A stretch of 64,000 nt of DNA, from contig NZ_LT984803.1 of NCBI RefSeq assembly GCF_900250115.1, forward strand, positions 682,001 through 746,000, written 5' to 3'. The stretch comes from Cupriavidus taiwanensis (GTDB lineage: Bacteria > Pseudomonadota > Gammaproteobacteria > Burkholderiales > Burkholderiaceae). Of the stretch, positions 25,615-33,836 are shown in pieces (within the stretch, counting starts at the first letter, position 1; each line of letters begins with the position of its first letter). The translations under genes and the position numbers were made by a program. The notes under the pieces are model-generated. The model saw only the letters and a list, made by a program, of their open reading frames with translations, searched no databases and had not been told where the DNA came from.

Positions 25615-26118
25615 CTAGAGAAACACCGGCCGATCGTCCAGCTCGTTCGGGTTATGCCCGCCGTCCGACGGGAAGTGCGTGGCCAGCAAGCCATGGATGC
25701 GCGCCACCGTGGCGAGCACCGGCCGCACCGACAGGTCCTGCCTGAGCCCCTGCGCCAGTTGGTCGCACACTTCGCGCCACGTGGCGGGTCCCACGCGGGC
25801 GTCGATGCCGCGGTCGGCCAGCAGTTCGACGGCATGGTCGGCGAGGTTGATGTAGAGCAGCACGCCGGTCTTGTCCGCGGTGTTCCAGACCTCGAGCGCG
25901 CCGAACAAAAAGCGCGCGCGCTCGCGCGGCGTGACCCCGGCCCAGGCGTCGCCGAGCGGCAGGCTGGCTTCGATCACTACGCGGATCTCGCCGCGGTGGC
26001 TGGATTCGCCGGCATGCACGGCATGGTGCAGCTGCTGCTGCGCTTCCGGCGGAAAGTGCTTGCGCGTGGTGGCGGCAGTGGTGGCGATATGGTGCAGGGC
26101 GCGTTTGAGCTGCGGCAT
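25615..26118 (-). CDS. TPM-domain protein (soluble, short)
   Basis: 167 residues starting MPQLKRALHHIATT. The segment GEIRVVIEASLPLGDAWAG and then ARFLFGALEVWNTADKTGVL is the TPM (YgcG/MOLO1-like) fold of the C-terminal-TPM group; no signal peptide or membrane segment is seen. The start at 26118 follows GAGGAA. It lies 20 bases after the stop of the larger TPM gene and belongs to the LemA-TPM-TPM operon. The family's molecular function is uncertain; phosphatase activity has been described for plant relatives, and a link to membrane-protein quality control is only a hypothesis. Confidence 0.82.
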   Translation of the reverse strand: MPQLKRALHHIATTAATTRKHFPPEAQQQLHHAVHAGESSHRGEIRVVIEASLPLGDAWAGVTPRERARFLFGALEVWNTADKTGVLLYINLADHAVELLADRGIDARVGPATWREVCDQLAQGLRQDLSVRPVLATVARIHGLLATHFPSDGGHNPNELDDRPVFL

Positions 26119-26138
26119 GGTCGTCGTTCCTCGTGCTG

Positions 26139-27017
26139 TCACCAGTTGCCGGACGCGCCGCCGCCGTCGAAGCCGCCGCCGCCCCCGCCGCCAAAACCAC
26201 CGCCGCCAAAGCCGCCGCTGTCACCGCCTCCGCCAAAGCCGCCACCCCAGCCGCCGCTGCGCCGGCCCCAGTCCTGTCCGATGGTGTAGCCGCCCAGGCC
26301 GCCGAGGCCGCCGGCGATGACGTCGCGGCCGCGCCGGGTGGTGACGATCTGCGGACCGCGCCGGCGCAGGATGGCGCTCAGGAAGAAGAACACGATGATC
26401 GCCAGCGGCAGCAGCGCCGGCAGCCATTGGTCCAGGGCGGAGGCCTGCTGCGCCTTGCGCTGCGGCGCCGCCAGGCCTTCCTTGTCGATCGTGGCCTGGA
26501 TCGCCGAGATGCCGGCCGCCAGCCCGCCGTAGAAATCGTTCTGGCGGAAGTGGGGCGCCATCACGTCCTGCAGGATGCGCTTGGACATGGCGTCGGTCAG
26601 CGAGCCCTGCACGCCCCGGCCCACTTCCAGCCGCATCTTGCGCAAGCCGGGCGGATTGTCCTTGGCGATCAGCACGATCACGCCGTCATCGATGCCCTGG
26701 CGCCCGGCGCGCCAGGCATCGGCGACGCGGATGCTGTAGGCGTCGATCGGCTCGGGATCGGTGGTCGGCACCATCAGCACGAAGATCTGGCTGCCGCGCT
26801 GCTGCTCGTATTCGGCCAGCACGTTCTCGAGCGCGCCGCGCTGCTGCGGCGTCAGCGTGCCGGTCAGGTCGGTGACGCGCTGGGTCAGCGGCGGCACCGC
26901 GACGAAGCCGTCGGCCGCCAGCGCCGGGCCGCCCAGCAGGGCCGCCAGCCACAGCAGGGCGGCGGCCAGCCAGCCGTGCCGCGCAAACCAACGCCAGGGG
27001 TGGCGCGTCGTTGCCAT
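26139..27017 (-). CDS. TPM-domain secreted/membrane protein (YgcG-like)
   Basis: 292 residues. An N-terminal signal sequence (LAAALLWLAALLGGPALAA) is followed by the TPM domain (VTDLTGTLTPQQRGALENVL, QIFVLMVPTTDPEPIDAYSI, VADAWRAGRQGIDDGVIVLI), a membrane helix (LLPLAIIVFFFLSAIL) and a Gly-rich tail rich in SGGFGGGG-type repeats. The active face is thus periplasmic with a Gly-rich end after the helix. It follows the LemA gene by only four bases, an almost universal pairing. Function is not settled in the family. Confidence 0.9.
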   Translation of the reverse strand: MATTRHPWRWFARHGWLAAALLWLAALLGGPALAADGFVAVPPLTQRVTDLTGTLTPQQRGALENVLAEYEQQRGSQIFVLMVPTTDPEPIDAYSIRVADAWRAGRQGIDDGVIVLIAKDNPPGLRKMRLEVGRGVQGSLTDAMSKRILQDVMAPHFRQNDFYGGLAAGISAIQATIDKEGLAAPQRKAQQASALDQWLPALLPLAIIVFFFLSAILRRRGPQIVTTRRGRDVIAGGLGGLGGYTIGQDWGRRSGGWGGGFGGGGDSGGFGGGGFGGGGGGGFDGGGASGNW

Positions 27018-27021
27018 CGCG

Positions 27022-27660
27022 TCAGAACTTGACCGCGGGCGGGGTGGAGATGGCCTTCTCGTTTTCCACGGTGAACGAAGGCTTGACCGGGTACTTGAAG
27101 ATCATCGCCGTCAGGTTGGTCGGGAAGCTGCGCGCCAGCACGTTGTACTGCTGCACGGCGGCGATATAGCGCTGGCGCGCCACGGTGATGCGGTTCTCGG
27201 TGCCCTCGAGCTGCGATTGCAGGTCGCGGAACGAGGCATCGGCCTTGAGCTGCGGGTAGTTCTCGGACACCGCCAGCAGGCGCGACAGCGCGCCGGACAG
27301 TTCGCCCTGCGCCTGCTGGAAGCGCTTGAAGGCTTCGGGATCGTTCAGGGTCTCGGGGGAGACCTGGATGCTGGTGGCGGCGGCGCGCGCCCTGGTCACG
27401 GCTTCGAGCGTCTCGCGCTCGTGCGAGGCGTAGCCCTTGACGGTGTTGACCAGGTTGGGAATCAGGTCGGCGCGCCGCTGGTACTGGTTGATGACTTCGC
27501 CCCAGGCCGCCTTGACCGCCTCGTCCTTGGCCTGGAAGTCGTTGTAGCCGCAGGCCGACAGCAGGCTGGCCAGGACCGCCAGCACCAGCCAGCGCAACCC
27601 GGACAGCGGCGAGCGGGTGGACAGCGTGGGGGGCAGCGAAACGGACGAGGAAGCGCGCAT
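27022..27660 (-). CDS. lemA: LemA family lipoprotein
   Basis: 212 residues. The signal peptide LRWLVLAVLASLLSAC ends in a lipobox with Cys at about residue 38. The LemA domain is plain: EAVKAAWGEVINQYQRRADL, IPNLVNTVKGYASHERETLE, then a long helical section and the C-terminal FPTNLTAMIF. LemA proteins are membrane-bound coiled proteins of unclear role. The ATG at 27660 follows GGAG. First gene of the LemA-TPM-TPM set on the minus strand, downstream of hemL (109-base gap). Confidence 0.92.
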   Translation of the reverse strand: MRASSSVSLPPTLSTRSPLSGLRWLVLAVLASLLSACGYNDFQAKDEAVKAAWGEVINQYQRRADLIPNLVNTVKGYASHERETLEAVTRARAAATSIQVSPETLNDPEAFKRFQQAQGELSGALSRLLAVSENYPQLKADASFRDLQSQLEGTENRITVARQRYIAAVQQYNVLARSFPTNLTAMIFKYPVKPSFTVENEKAISTPPAVKF

Positions 27661-27769
27661 CGGAGGCTCCGGCGGTTGGACGAACTCCAAGTGTAGCGCA
27701 CCGCCCTTGTCGTCACCCGTGCGCCGCCGGCGTAACCTGGCGCCGCCGGCGTGTCCAGGCTGCCGGGCC

Positions 27770-29062
27770 TCAGGCCGCCGCGAAAGCCTTGCGCGCGGCC
27801 TCGAACGTTGCGTCCAGGATGGCGTCGTCATGCTGCGCGGAGACAAAGCCGGCTTCGAACGCCGACGGCGCCAGGTAGACGCCGTGGTCCAGCATGGCGT
27901 GGAAGAAGCGGTTGAAGCGGGCGGTGTCGCTCTGGGTGACTTCGGCGAAGCTGCCGGGCACGCCGTCGCGGAAATAGAGCCCGAACATGCCGCCGACCGC
28001 ATCGGCGGCGAACGGCACCCCCGCCGCCCCGGCAGCTTCGGCCAGGCCGTCGGCCAGCTTGCGCGTCTGCGTGGCGAGGCGGTCATAGAAGCCGGGCGCC
28101 TGGATCAGCCGGAGCGTGGTCAGGCCCGCCGCCACCGCCAGCGGGTTGCCCGACAGCGTGCCGGCCTGGTACACGCCGCCCAGTGGCGCCAGGCTGGCCA
28201 TGATGTCGCGCCGCCCGCCGAAGGCCGCCGCCGGCATGCCGCCGCCGATGACCTTGCCCAGGCAGGTCATGTCGGGACGGATGCCGTAGTGCGCCTGCGC
28301 GCCGCCCAGCGCCACGCGGAAGCCGGTCATGACTTCATCGAAGATCAGCACCGCGCCATCGCGCGTGCACAGCTCGCGCATCGCCTGCAGGAAGGCATCG
28401 CTGGCGCGCACCAGGTTCATGTTGCCGGCCACCGGCTCGACGATCACCGCGGCGATTTCGCCCGCATGCTTGGCGAAGGCCTGTTCCAGCTGCTCGACGT
28501 TGTTGTACTCCAGCACCATGGTGTGGCGCGTCACGTCGGCCGGCACGCCAGCCGACGACGGCGCGTTGCGGGTGGTGTCGGCAAAGGTCAGCAGGCCGGA
28601 ACCGGCCTTGACCAGCAGGCTGTCGGCGTGGCCGTGGTAGCAGCCTTCGAACTTGATGATCAGGTCGCGGCCGGTAAAGCCGCGCGCCAGGCGCAGTGCG
28701 CTCATGGTGGCTTCGGTGCCGGAAGAGACCAGGCGCACCTGCTCGATCGACGGCACCAGCTTGCAGATTTCCTCGGCCATGGTGATCTCGGCCTCGGTCG
28801 GGGCGCCGAACGAGAAGCTGTGCGCGGCAGTTTCCTGGACCGCGCGCACCACCTCCGGATGGGCATGGCCGACGATCATCGGGCCCCACGAGCCGATGTA
28901 GTCGATATAGCGCTGGCCGTCCGCATCCCACATATACGCGCCCTCGGCGCGCGTGATGAAGCGCGGCGTGCCACCTACCGAACGGAAGGCGCGCACGGGC
29001 GAATTGACGCCCCCGGGGATGGTCTGCTGGGCGCGGTCGAAAAGCTGCTGATTACGGGACAT
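27770..29062 (-). CDS. hemL: Glutamate-1-semialdehyde 2,1-aminomutase
   Basis: 430 residues starting [24 protein letters not shown]-dependent class III aminotransferase-fold enzyme that turns glutamate-1-semialdehyde into 5-aminolevulinate, the C5 route to tetrapyrroles. Signatures include [20 protein letters not shown] and the PLP-lysine segment [19 protein letters not shown]. Length matches E. coli HemL. An upstream in-frame TTG at 29167 is possible but adds a tail unlike the family. It is divergent from the rubredoxin gene, the usual arrangement in Ralstonia and its relatives. Confidence 0.96.
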   Translation of the reverse strand: MSRNQQLFDRAQQTIPGGVNSPVRAFRSVGGTPRFITRAEGAYMWDADGQRYIDYIGSWGPMIVGHAHPEVVRAVQETAAHSFSFGAPTEAEITMAEEICKLVPSIEQVRLVSSGTEATMSALRLARGFTGRDLIIKFEGCYHGHADSLLVKAGSGLLTFADTTRNAPSSAGVPADVTRHTMVLEYNNVEQLEQAFAKHAGEIAAVIVEPVAGNMNLVRASDAFLQAMRELCTRDGAVLIFDEVMTGFRVALGGAQAHYGIRPDMTCLGKVIGGGMPAAAFGGRRDIMASLAPLGGVYQAGTLSGNPLAVAAGLTTLRLIQAPGFYDRLATQTRKLADGLAEAAGAAGVPFAADAVGGMFGLYFRDGVPGSFAEVTQSDTARFNRFFHAMLDHGVYLAPSAFEAGFVSAQHDDAILDATFEAARKAFAAA

Positions 29063-29171
29063 GGCGTTGAGGTGAGGACAGGACTGCAGGGATCGTGCTC
29101 GGCGGGCCTGGGGCCTGGCGTTGACATGCGGCAAAAACAGCGGAAGTTCGCTGCAATTGCCCGTCAATCCT

Positions 29172-29190
29172 GCGCTAACAAGGCGCTAAC
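29172..29190 (+). promoter_or_regulatory. Tandem GCGCTAAC direct repeat in the hemL-rubredoxin divergent region
   Basis: GCGCTAAC occurs at 29172-29179 and again at 29183-29190, one helical turn apart (11 bases). It sits between the divergent hemL and rubredoxin starts, about 110 bases from each. Such spacing is typical of tandem operator half-sites, but no regulator is assigned. Confidence 0.35.
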
Positions 29191-29303
29191 GGGTGCGAAC
29201 ACGGCGGAACTGGCCCGATTCCGGCCCTCGCGCGGCTGGCGCCGGCGGCACGGTTTCGGTACCATCTGCGCTGGATTTTAATGGAGAGTGGCCAGAGCCT
29301 GTT

Positions 29304-29474
29304 ATGGAATACAAGACTTGGATGTGCCTGATCTGCGGCTGGATCTACGACGAAGCCGCAGGCGCGCCGGAAGACGGCATCGCCCCCGGCACCCGCTGGG
29401 AAGACGTGCCGATCAACTGGACCTGCCCGGAATGCGGCGCGCGCAAGGAAGATTTCGAGATGGTCGCGATCTGA
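29304..29474 (+). CDS. rubA: Rubredoxin
   Basis: 56 residues starting [20 protein letters not shown]. Two CxxCG knuckles (CLICG and CPECG) bind the single iron. The spacing and the conserved [14 protein letters not shown] make this a canonical rubredoxin, a small cytoplasmic electron carrier. An upstream in-frame ATG at 29193 would add a 37-residue tail with no similarity; the family start is MEYKTW. Divergent from hemL, and upstream of the pilG cluster by 337 bases. Confidence 0.95.
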   Translation: MEYKTWMCLICGWIYDEAAGAPEDGIAPGTRWEDVPINWTCPECGARKEDFEMVAI

Positions 29475-29811
29475 GCGGCCACTACCAGAAGAAAAACGAC
29501 ACGGCAGGCGCGCCCGTCGCGCCGATGCGACAGAACGCCGCCAGGGGCTGGCCGCACCGGATTGACGGCCCCCCGGCGTCTTGTCACACTCTGTTGCAAA
29601 AATAACTGGCCGTCCCTCCGCCCGCGGTGGGAGGACGGCGGGCAGATGCGGGGATCACGCATCGCCGCTGCCGGGCTCAGCCCGGCCTTGGAAGGGAAAT
29701 AACAAGAATTTTCGGGGGTCCGTCGGGGCGCGCATGGGTCGCGCTGCTCCGCACGGGTGTTCTCTGGTGCTTGCCGGCGCTCCACCAGGAGCCGCTGGTC
29801 GCGGGAACAAC
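29475..29811. other. Non-coding region between rubredoxin and pilG
   Basis: 337 bases. A stem of seven perfect pairs (29609-29615 with 29633-29639, GCCGTCC/GGACGGC) could be a hairpin; it has no T-run, so it is not a classic terminator. An AT-rich patch at 29694-29716 may hold the chemosensory operon promoter. No gene is seen. Confidence 0.45.
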
Positions 29812-30339
29812 ATGCGGGTCGCTCATCTAGAAGAAAACCAGCGGGTCAATACCGCCGGCGCCCATGGTGTGGCGCCTGGCGTTCCTGTTCCGGGCACCGC
29901 GCCGGACAACAAGCCGGACGGCACGTCCGGGACCGCTTTGCAGCCGCGCCGCAAGGTGCTGGTCATCGACGATTCCAGCACCATCCGCCGCACCGCCGAA
30001 ATTTTTCTGGCGCAGGCCGGGTACCAGGTGATGCTGGCCGAGGACGGCTTCGAGGCGCTGGCCAAGGTGGGCGAGCTGCATCCCGACCTGGTCTTCTGCG
30101 ACATCCTGATGCCCCGGCTGGACGGCTACCAGACCTGTTCGCTGATCAAGAAGAGTCCGCGTTTCCACGCCATCCCCGTGATCATGCTGTCCTCGCGCGA
30201 CGGCGTGTTCGACCGCTCGCGCGGCCGCCTGGTCGGCGCGCATGACCACCTGGCCAAGCCCTTTACCCGCGACGCGCTGCTGCAGGCGGTGCAGGCCTGC
30301 CTGCCATGCCAGCCCGCGGGCGAGGCGTTGCCCGCCTGA
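29812..30339 (+). CDS. pilG: PilG-like twitching-motility response regulator
   Basis: 175 residues. A 45-residue low-complexity N-terminus precedes a single receiver domain: acidic pocket KVLVIDDSSTIRRTAE, phospho-acceptor Asp in LVFCDILMPRLDGYQ, Thr/Ser switch PVIMLSSRDG and the conserved Lys in LAKPFTR. PilG is the CheY-like output of the Pil-Chp system that acts on twitching pili and their regulators. The start at 29812 has GGGAA upstream and the protein is longer than Pseudomonas PilG because of the leader. It is first in pilG-pilH-pilI-pilJ-chpA. Confidence 0.88.
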   Translation: MRVAHLEENQRVNTAGAHGVAPGVPVPGTAPDNKPDGTSGTALQPRRKVLVIDDSSTIRRTAEIFLAQAGYQVMLAEDGFEALAKVGELHPDLVFCDILMPRLDGYQTCSLIKKSPRFHAIPVIMLSSRDGVFDRSRGRLVGAHDHLAKPFTRDALLQAVQACLPCQPAGEALPA

Positions 30340-30377
30340 AGCGCAGGCGCGCCGTGTACGAATCGAAGGAAAACCTC

Positions 30378-30749
30378 ATGACCGCCATACACAAGATCCT
30401 GATCGTCGACGACTCCCCGACCGAAGCCCTGTTCATGTCCGACCTGCTCGGCAAGCGCGGGTTCAAGGTCGCGGTTGCGAGCAACAGCGAGCAGGCCTTC
30501 GCCCGCCTGCAGGCCGAAGCCTTCGACCTGATCCTGATGGACGTGGTGATGCCCGGCCAGAACGGCTACCAGGCTACCCGCGCGATCAAGCGCGACGACC
30601 GCTTCAAGGACATCCCCGTGATCCTGTGCACCAGCAAGGGCCTGGATACCGACCGCATCTGGGGCATGCGCCAGGGTGCGTCGGACTATATCGTCAAGCC
30701 CGTCGACGGCGAAGAGCTGCTGGGCAAGATCGCCGCGCTGGCGCACTGA
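30378..30749 (+). CDS. pilH: PilH-like response regulator
   Basis: 123 residues, a single receiver domain. ILIVDDSPTEALFMSDLLGK is the acidic pocket, LILMDVVMPGQNGYQATRAI holds the phospho-acceptor Asp, and VILCTSKGLDTDR and VKPVDGEELL complete the switch. PilH is the second CheY-like protein of Pil-Chp, thought to oppose or drain PilG signalling. The Shine-Dalgarno is AAGGA. It starts 38 bases after pilG and is followed by pilI. Confidence 0.92.
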   Translation: MTAIHKILIVDDSPTEALFMSDLLGKRGFKVAVASNSEQAFARLQAEAFDLILMDVVMPGQNGYQATRAIKRDDRFKDIPVILCTSKGLDTDRIWGMRQGASDYIVKPVDGEELLGKIAALAH

Positions 30750-30802
30750 GCCGCCCGCGCCGGCCGCACGGCAAGCCACTGCCACCTGTTCCGGGGACCG
30801 CC

Positions 30803-31360
30803 ATGAACGCGCCACGCCAAGACCTCCGCGCCCGCCACACCCGCCTGCAGGACTACCAGGCCATGCTGGCCCGGCGCCTGCGCGAGGCGCGCAGCCTGCC
30901 GGCCGCCGACAGCTACCTGGCGCTGCAGGTGGGCGCGCGCCACTGGCTGCTGCCGCTGGCCGATGCCGGCGAGGTGCTGGACCTGCGCCAGCCCAGCCCG
31001 GTGCCGCTGACGCAGCCGTGGTACAGCGGCCTGGTCAACGCGCGCGGCAGCCTGCTCGGGGTGATCGATTTCAGCCTGTTCTGCGGCGGCGCGCCGACGC
31101 TCTTGCAGCCGGGCAGCAAGATCGTGGTGCTGTCGCGCGACGCCGAACGCGCGTGCGCGATCCTGGCCACGCGCGTGGCCGGCCTGCGCCATGCGGCGGA
31201 CCTGGGTTTGCCGCACGGCGACGCCGCCGGCTCCGATCCGGCGCCGGCGTGGGAAGGGCAGCGCTATGCCGACCGCGAGGGGCGCGACTGGCAGGTGCTG
31301 GACGTGCGCGCGCTGCTGGATGCGCCCGCCTTCCTGCAGGCGGGCCGGGCCGCCGCCTGA
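30803..31360 (+). CDS. pilI: PilI-like CheW adaptor
   Basis: 185 residues. The CheW fold is seen in SYLALQVGARHWLLPLADAG, then PWYSGLVNARGSLLGVIDFS. It should couple the PilJ receptor to the ChpA kinase at the cell pole. The ATG at 30803 follows GGGGA. It lies 53 bases after pilH and 108 before pilJ. Sequence divergence from E. coli CheW is high, but order and fold support the call. Confidence 0.88.
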   Translation: MNAPRQDLRARHTRLQDYQAMLARRLREARSLPAADSYLALQVGARHWLLPLADAGEVLDLRQPSPVPLTQPWYSGLVNARGSLLGVIDFSLFCGGAPTLLQPGSKIVVLSRDAERACAILATRVAGLRHAADLGLPHGDAAGSDPAPAWEGQRYADREGRDWQVLDVRALLDAPAFLQAGRAAA

Positions 31361-31468
31361 CGCGCGGCTGGTCACGCCAGGCACGGACAATGACGGCGCG
31401 CAGGCCATCGCCTGCCGCACCCGGCACGAGCCGCCGGGGATGACAACGATAAAACGGAAGAGGGTGCC

Positions 31469-33709
31469 ATGGGTTTCAAGAATTTCAGCCTGGGCCGGCG
31501 CACGCCGGCAGCCGACGCTGCCACCAGCCTCGCCAGTGGTCCGGGCGATTTGGACGGTTCAGGCAGGGCCTATGCCGGGGGACCCGAACCCGCGCCCGTG
31601 CCGCCCGCGCCGCCCGGTGCCGGGGGGCTGGGTGCGACCCCGCTGGAGCACCTCGGGCGCTGGCTCGGCCGCATGCCGTTCGCTTCGCAGCAGCGGCTGC
31701 TGACCGTGGGCGTGGTGGTGTCGCTGGTGGCGCTGCTGGGCTCGGTGTACCTGGATAACCGCATCGCCAACAATGCCGCCGCGCAGATCGAAGTGGCCGG
31801 CGACATGCTGATGCACTCGCAGCGCCTGGGCAAGGCGGTGCCGGTCGCGCTGCTGGGCAATGCGCAGGCCTTTACCCAGCTGCGCCAGTCCCGGGACGCG
31901 CTCGCTGGCGACCTGAAGGCGCTGCAGCAGGGCAGCGACGAAAAGCGCGTGCGCGCCACCACCGGCGCGGCCGAGCCGCTGCTGCAGACCGCGATGCAGT
32001 CCTGGCAGCGCTCCGAGAAAAGCGCCGCTGACGTGCTGGCGCAGCAGCCGGTGCTGACCACCATCGGCCAGACCCTGCAGATCTTCAACGCCTCCAACCC
32101 CGAGCTGCTCGAAGCCGCCGAACAGGTGGCGGCGATCAAGCTGCAGTCCGGCGCCAATGCGCGCGAGGTGGCGGCCTCGGCGCAGCTGGTGATGCTGACC
32201 CAGCGCCTGGGCAAGAACCTGAACGAGTTCCTGGCCGGCGAAGGCGTCAACCCCGAGACCGCGTTCCTGCTGGGCAAGGACACCAACACCTTCCGCGAGA
32301 CCCTGGACGGCCTGCTCAACGGCAGCGAGGCGCTGCGGCTGTCCGCCGCCGCCGACGAGGAAACGCGCGGCTACCTGCAGCAGCTGTCGCAGCGCTTCGA
32401 GGCGGTGCAGAAGACCACCCACACCATCCTGCAGAACCTGCCCGGGCTGATCGCCGCCAAGCGCGCGCAGCAGCAGATTTTCAATGACAACGAGGCGCTG
32501 CGCGCCGAACTCTCGGCGCTGCAGCGCGCCTACGCGGAGTCGGCGCGGAGCCGCCCGCTGACGCTGGGCGCGACCGTGGTGTCGGCGGCGCTGACGCTGC
32601 TGTGCCTGGTCGGCCTGGCGGCGCTGTACCTGCGCGATTCGCGCATGCGCGCGCTCGAAGCCGAGGCGCGCGAGCGCGAGGCCGAGGCCCGCCGGCTCGA
32701 CGAAAAGCGCAACAACGACAACACCCAGAAGGCGATCCTGCAGCTGATGAACGAGCTGCAGGACATCGCCGACGGTGACCTGACGCGCCAGGCCACCGTG
32801 ACCGAGGACATCACCGGCGCGATCGCCGACTCGGTCAACTACACCGTGGAAGAACTGCGCGAGCTGGTCGGCCGGGTGCAGCAGACCGCGGGCGAGGTGA
32901 CGCAGGCCTCGGGGCAGGTGCAGGCCACCTCGACCCAGCTGGTGTCGACCACCGAAGAGCAGTCGCGCCAGATTCGCCAGACCGGCGAGTCGGTGGTGGA
33001 GATGGCCGACCGCATCACCCAGGTGTCGCGCGGCGCGGCCGAGTCCGCCAACGTCGCGCGCGCTTCGCTGTCGGCCGCGGAGCAGGGCCAGCAGGCGGTG
33101 CAGAACGCCATTGCCGGCATGAACGGCATCCGCGAGCAGATCCAGGAAACCTCCAAGCGGATCAAGCGGCTGGGCGAGTCGTCGCAGGAGATCGGCGAAA
33201 TCGTCGAGCTGATCTCGGACATTACCGAGCAGACCAACGTGCTGGCGCTCAACGCCGCGATCCAGGCGGCGTCGGCGGGCGAGGCCGGGCGCGGCTTCTC
33301 GGTGGTGGCCGAAGAAGTGCAGCGGCTGGCCGAACGCTCCGGCGAGGCGACCAAGCAGATCGGCGCGCTGATCCGCACCATCCAGACCGATACCCAGGAC
33401 GCGGTGCACGCGATGGAGCGCAGCACCCAGGGGGTGGTCGAAGGCGCGCGGCTGTCGGACCACGCCGGTGCCGCGCTGGTCGAGATCGGGCGCGTGTCGC
33501 GCCAGCTCGCTGAGCTGATCGAGCAGATTTCCCAGTCCACCTCGCACGAGGCCGACCTGGCCACCACCGTGGCGCGCCATATCGAACGCATCCTGCAGGT
33601 TACCGAGCAGACCACCACCGGCACGCGCCAGACCGCGCAGTCGGTGCGCCAGCTGACGCTGCTGAGCGAGGAGCTGCGCAACTCGGTGTCGCGCTTCAAG
33701 ATCGCCTGA
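31469..33709 (+). CDS. pilJ: PilJ-like methyl-accepting chemotaxis protein
   Basis: 746 residues. The N-terminus is a 65-residue Gly/Pro-rich cytoplasmic leader, then TM1 ([19 protein letters not shown]). The periplasmic part has two PilJ-type helical repeats ([13 protein letters not shown] and [14 protein letters not shown]). TM2 is [20 protein letters not shown]. The signalling domain carries the MCP hairpin ([40 protein letters not shown]). PilJ senses surface contact or pilus state and feeds ChpA. No pilK (CheR-like) or chpB (CheB-like) gene is seen nearby. Confidence 0.93.
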   Translation: MGFKNFSLGRRTPAADAATSLASGPGDLDGSGRAYAGGPEPAPVPPAPPGAGGLGATPLEHLGRWLGRMPFASQQRLLTVGVVVSLVALLGSVYLDNRIANNAAAQIEVAGDMLMHSQRLGKAVPVALLGNAQAFTQLRQSRDALAGDLKALQQGSDEKRVRATTGAAEPLLQTAMQSWQRSEKSAADVLAQQPVLTTIGQTLQIFNASNPELLEAAEQVAAIKLQSGANAREVAASAQLVMLTQRLGKNLNEFLAGEGVNPETAFLLGKDTNTFRETLDGLLNGSEALRLSAAADEETRGYLQQLSQRFEAVQKTTHTILQNLPGLIAAKRAQQQIFNDNEALRAELSALQRAYAESARSRPLTLGATVVSAALTLLCLVGLAALYLRDSRMRALEAEAREREAEARRLDEKRNNDNTQKAILQLMNELQDIADGDLTRQATVTEDITGAIADSVNYTVEELRELVGRVQQTAGEVTQASGQVQATSTQLVSTTEEQSRQIRQTGESVVEMADRITQVSRGAAESANVARASLSAAEQGQQAVQNAIAGMNGIREQIQETSKRIKRLGESSQEIGEIVELISDITEQTNVLALNAAIQAASAGEAGRGFSVVAEEVQRLAERSGEATKQIGALIRTIQTDTQDAVHAMERSTQGVVEGARLSDHAGAALVEIGRVSRQLAELIEQISQSTSHEADLATTVARHIERILQVTEQTTTGTRQTAQSVRQLTLLSEELRNSVSRFKIA

Positions 33710-33836
33710 GTGGCCGGATGACGCCTGCGACCGCTTCCGCGCACCGCAACCCCGCGCCTTATGCCAACTCCGCGCCCGCCGCCCGTTGCGGCGGGCGGCC
33801 TGCGGCTGCCGTGCCGGCGCCGCACTGGAAGCCGTC

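Noticed and set aside
29609..29639. Terminator after rubredoxin
   Set aside because: The stem is good but no T-run follows, and it lies 135 bases after the stop.
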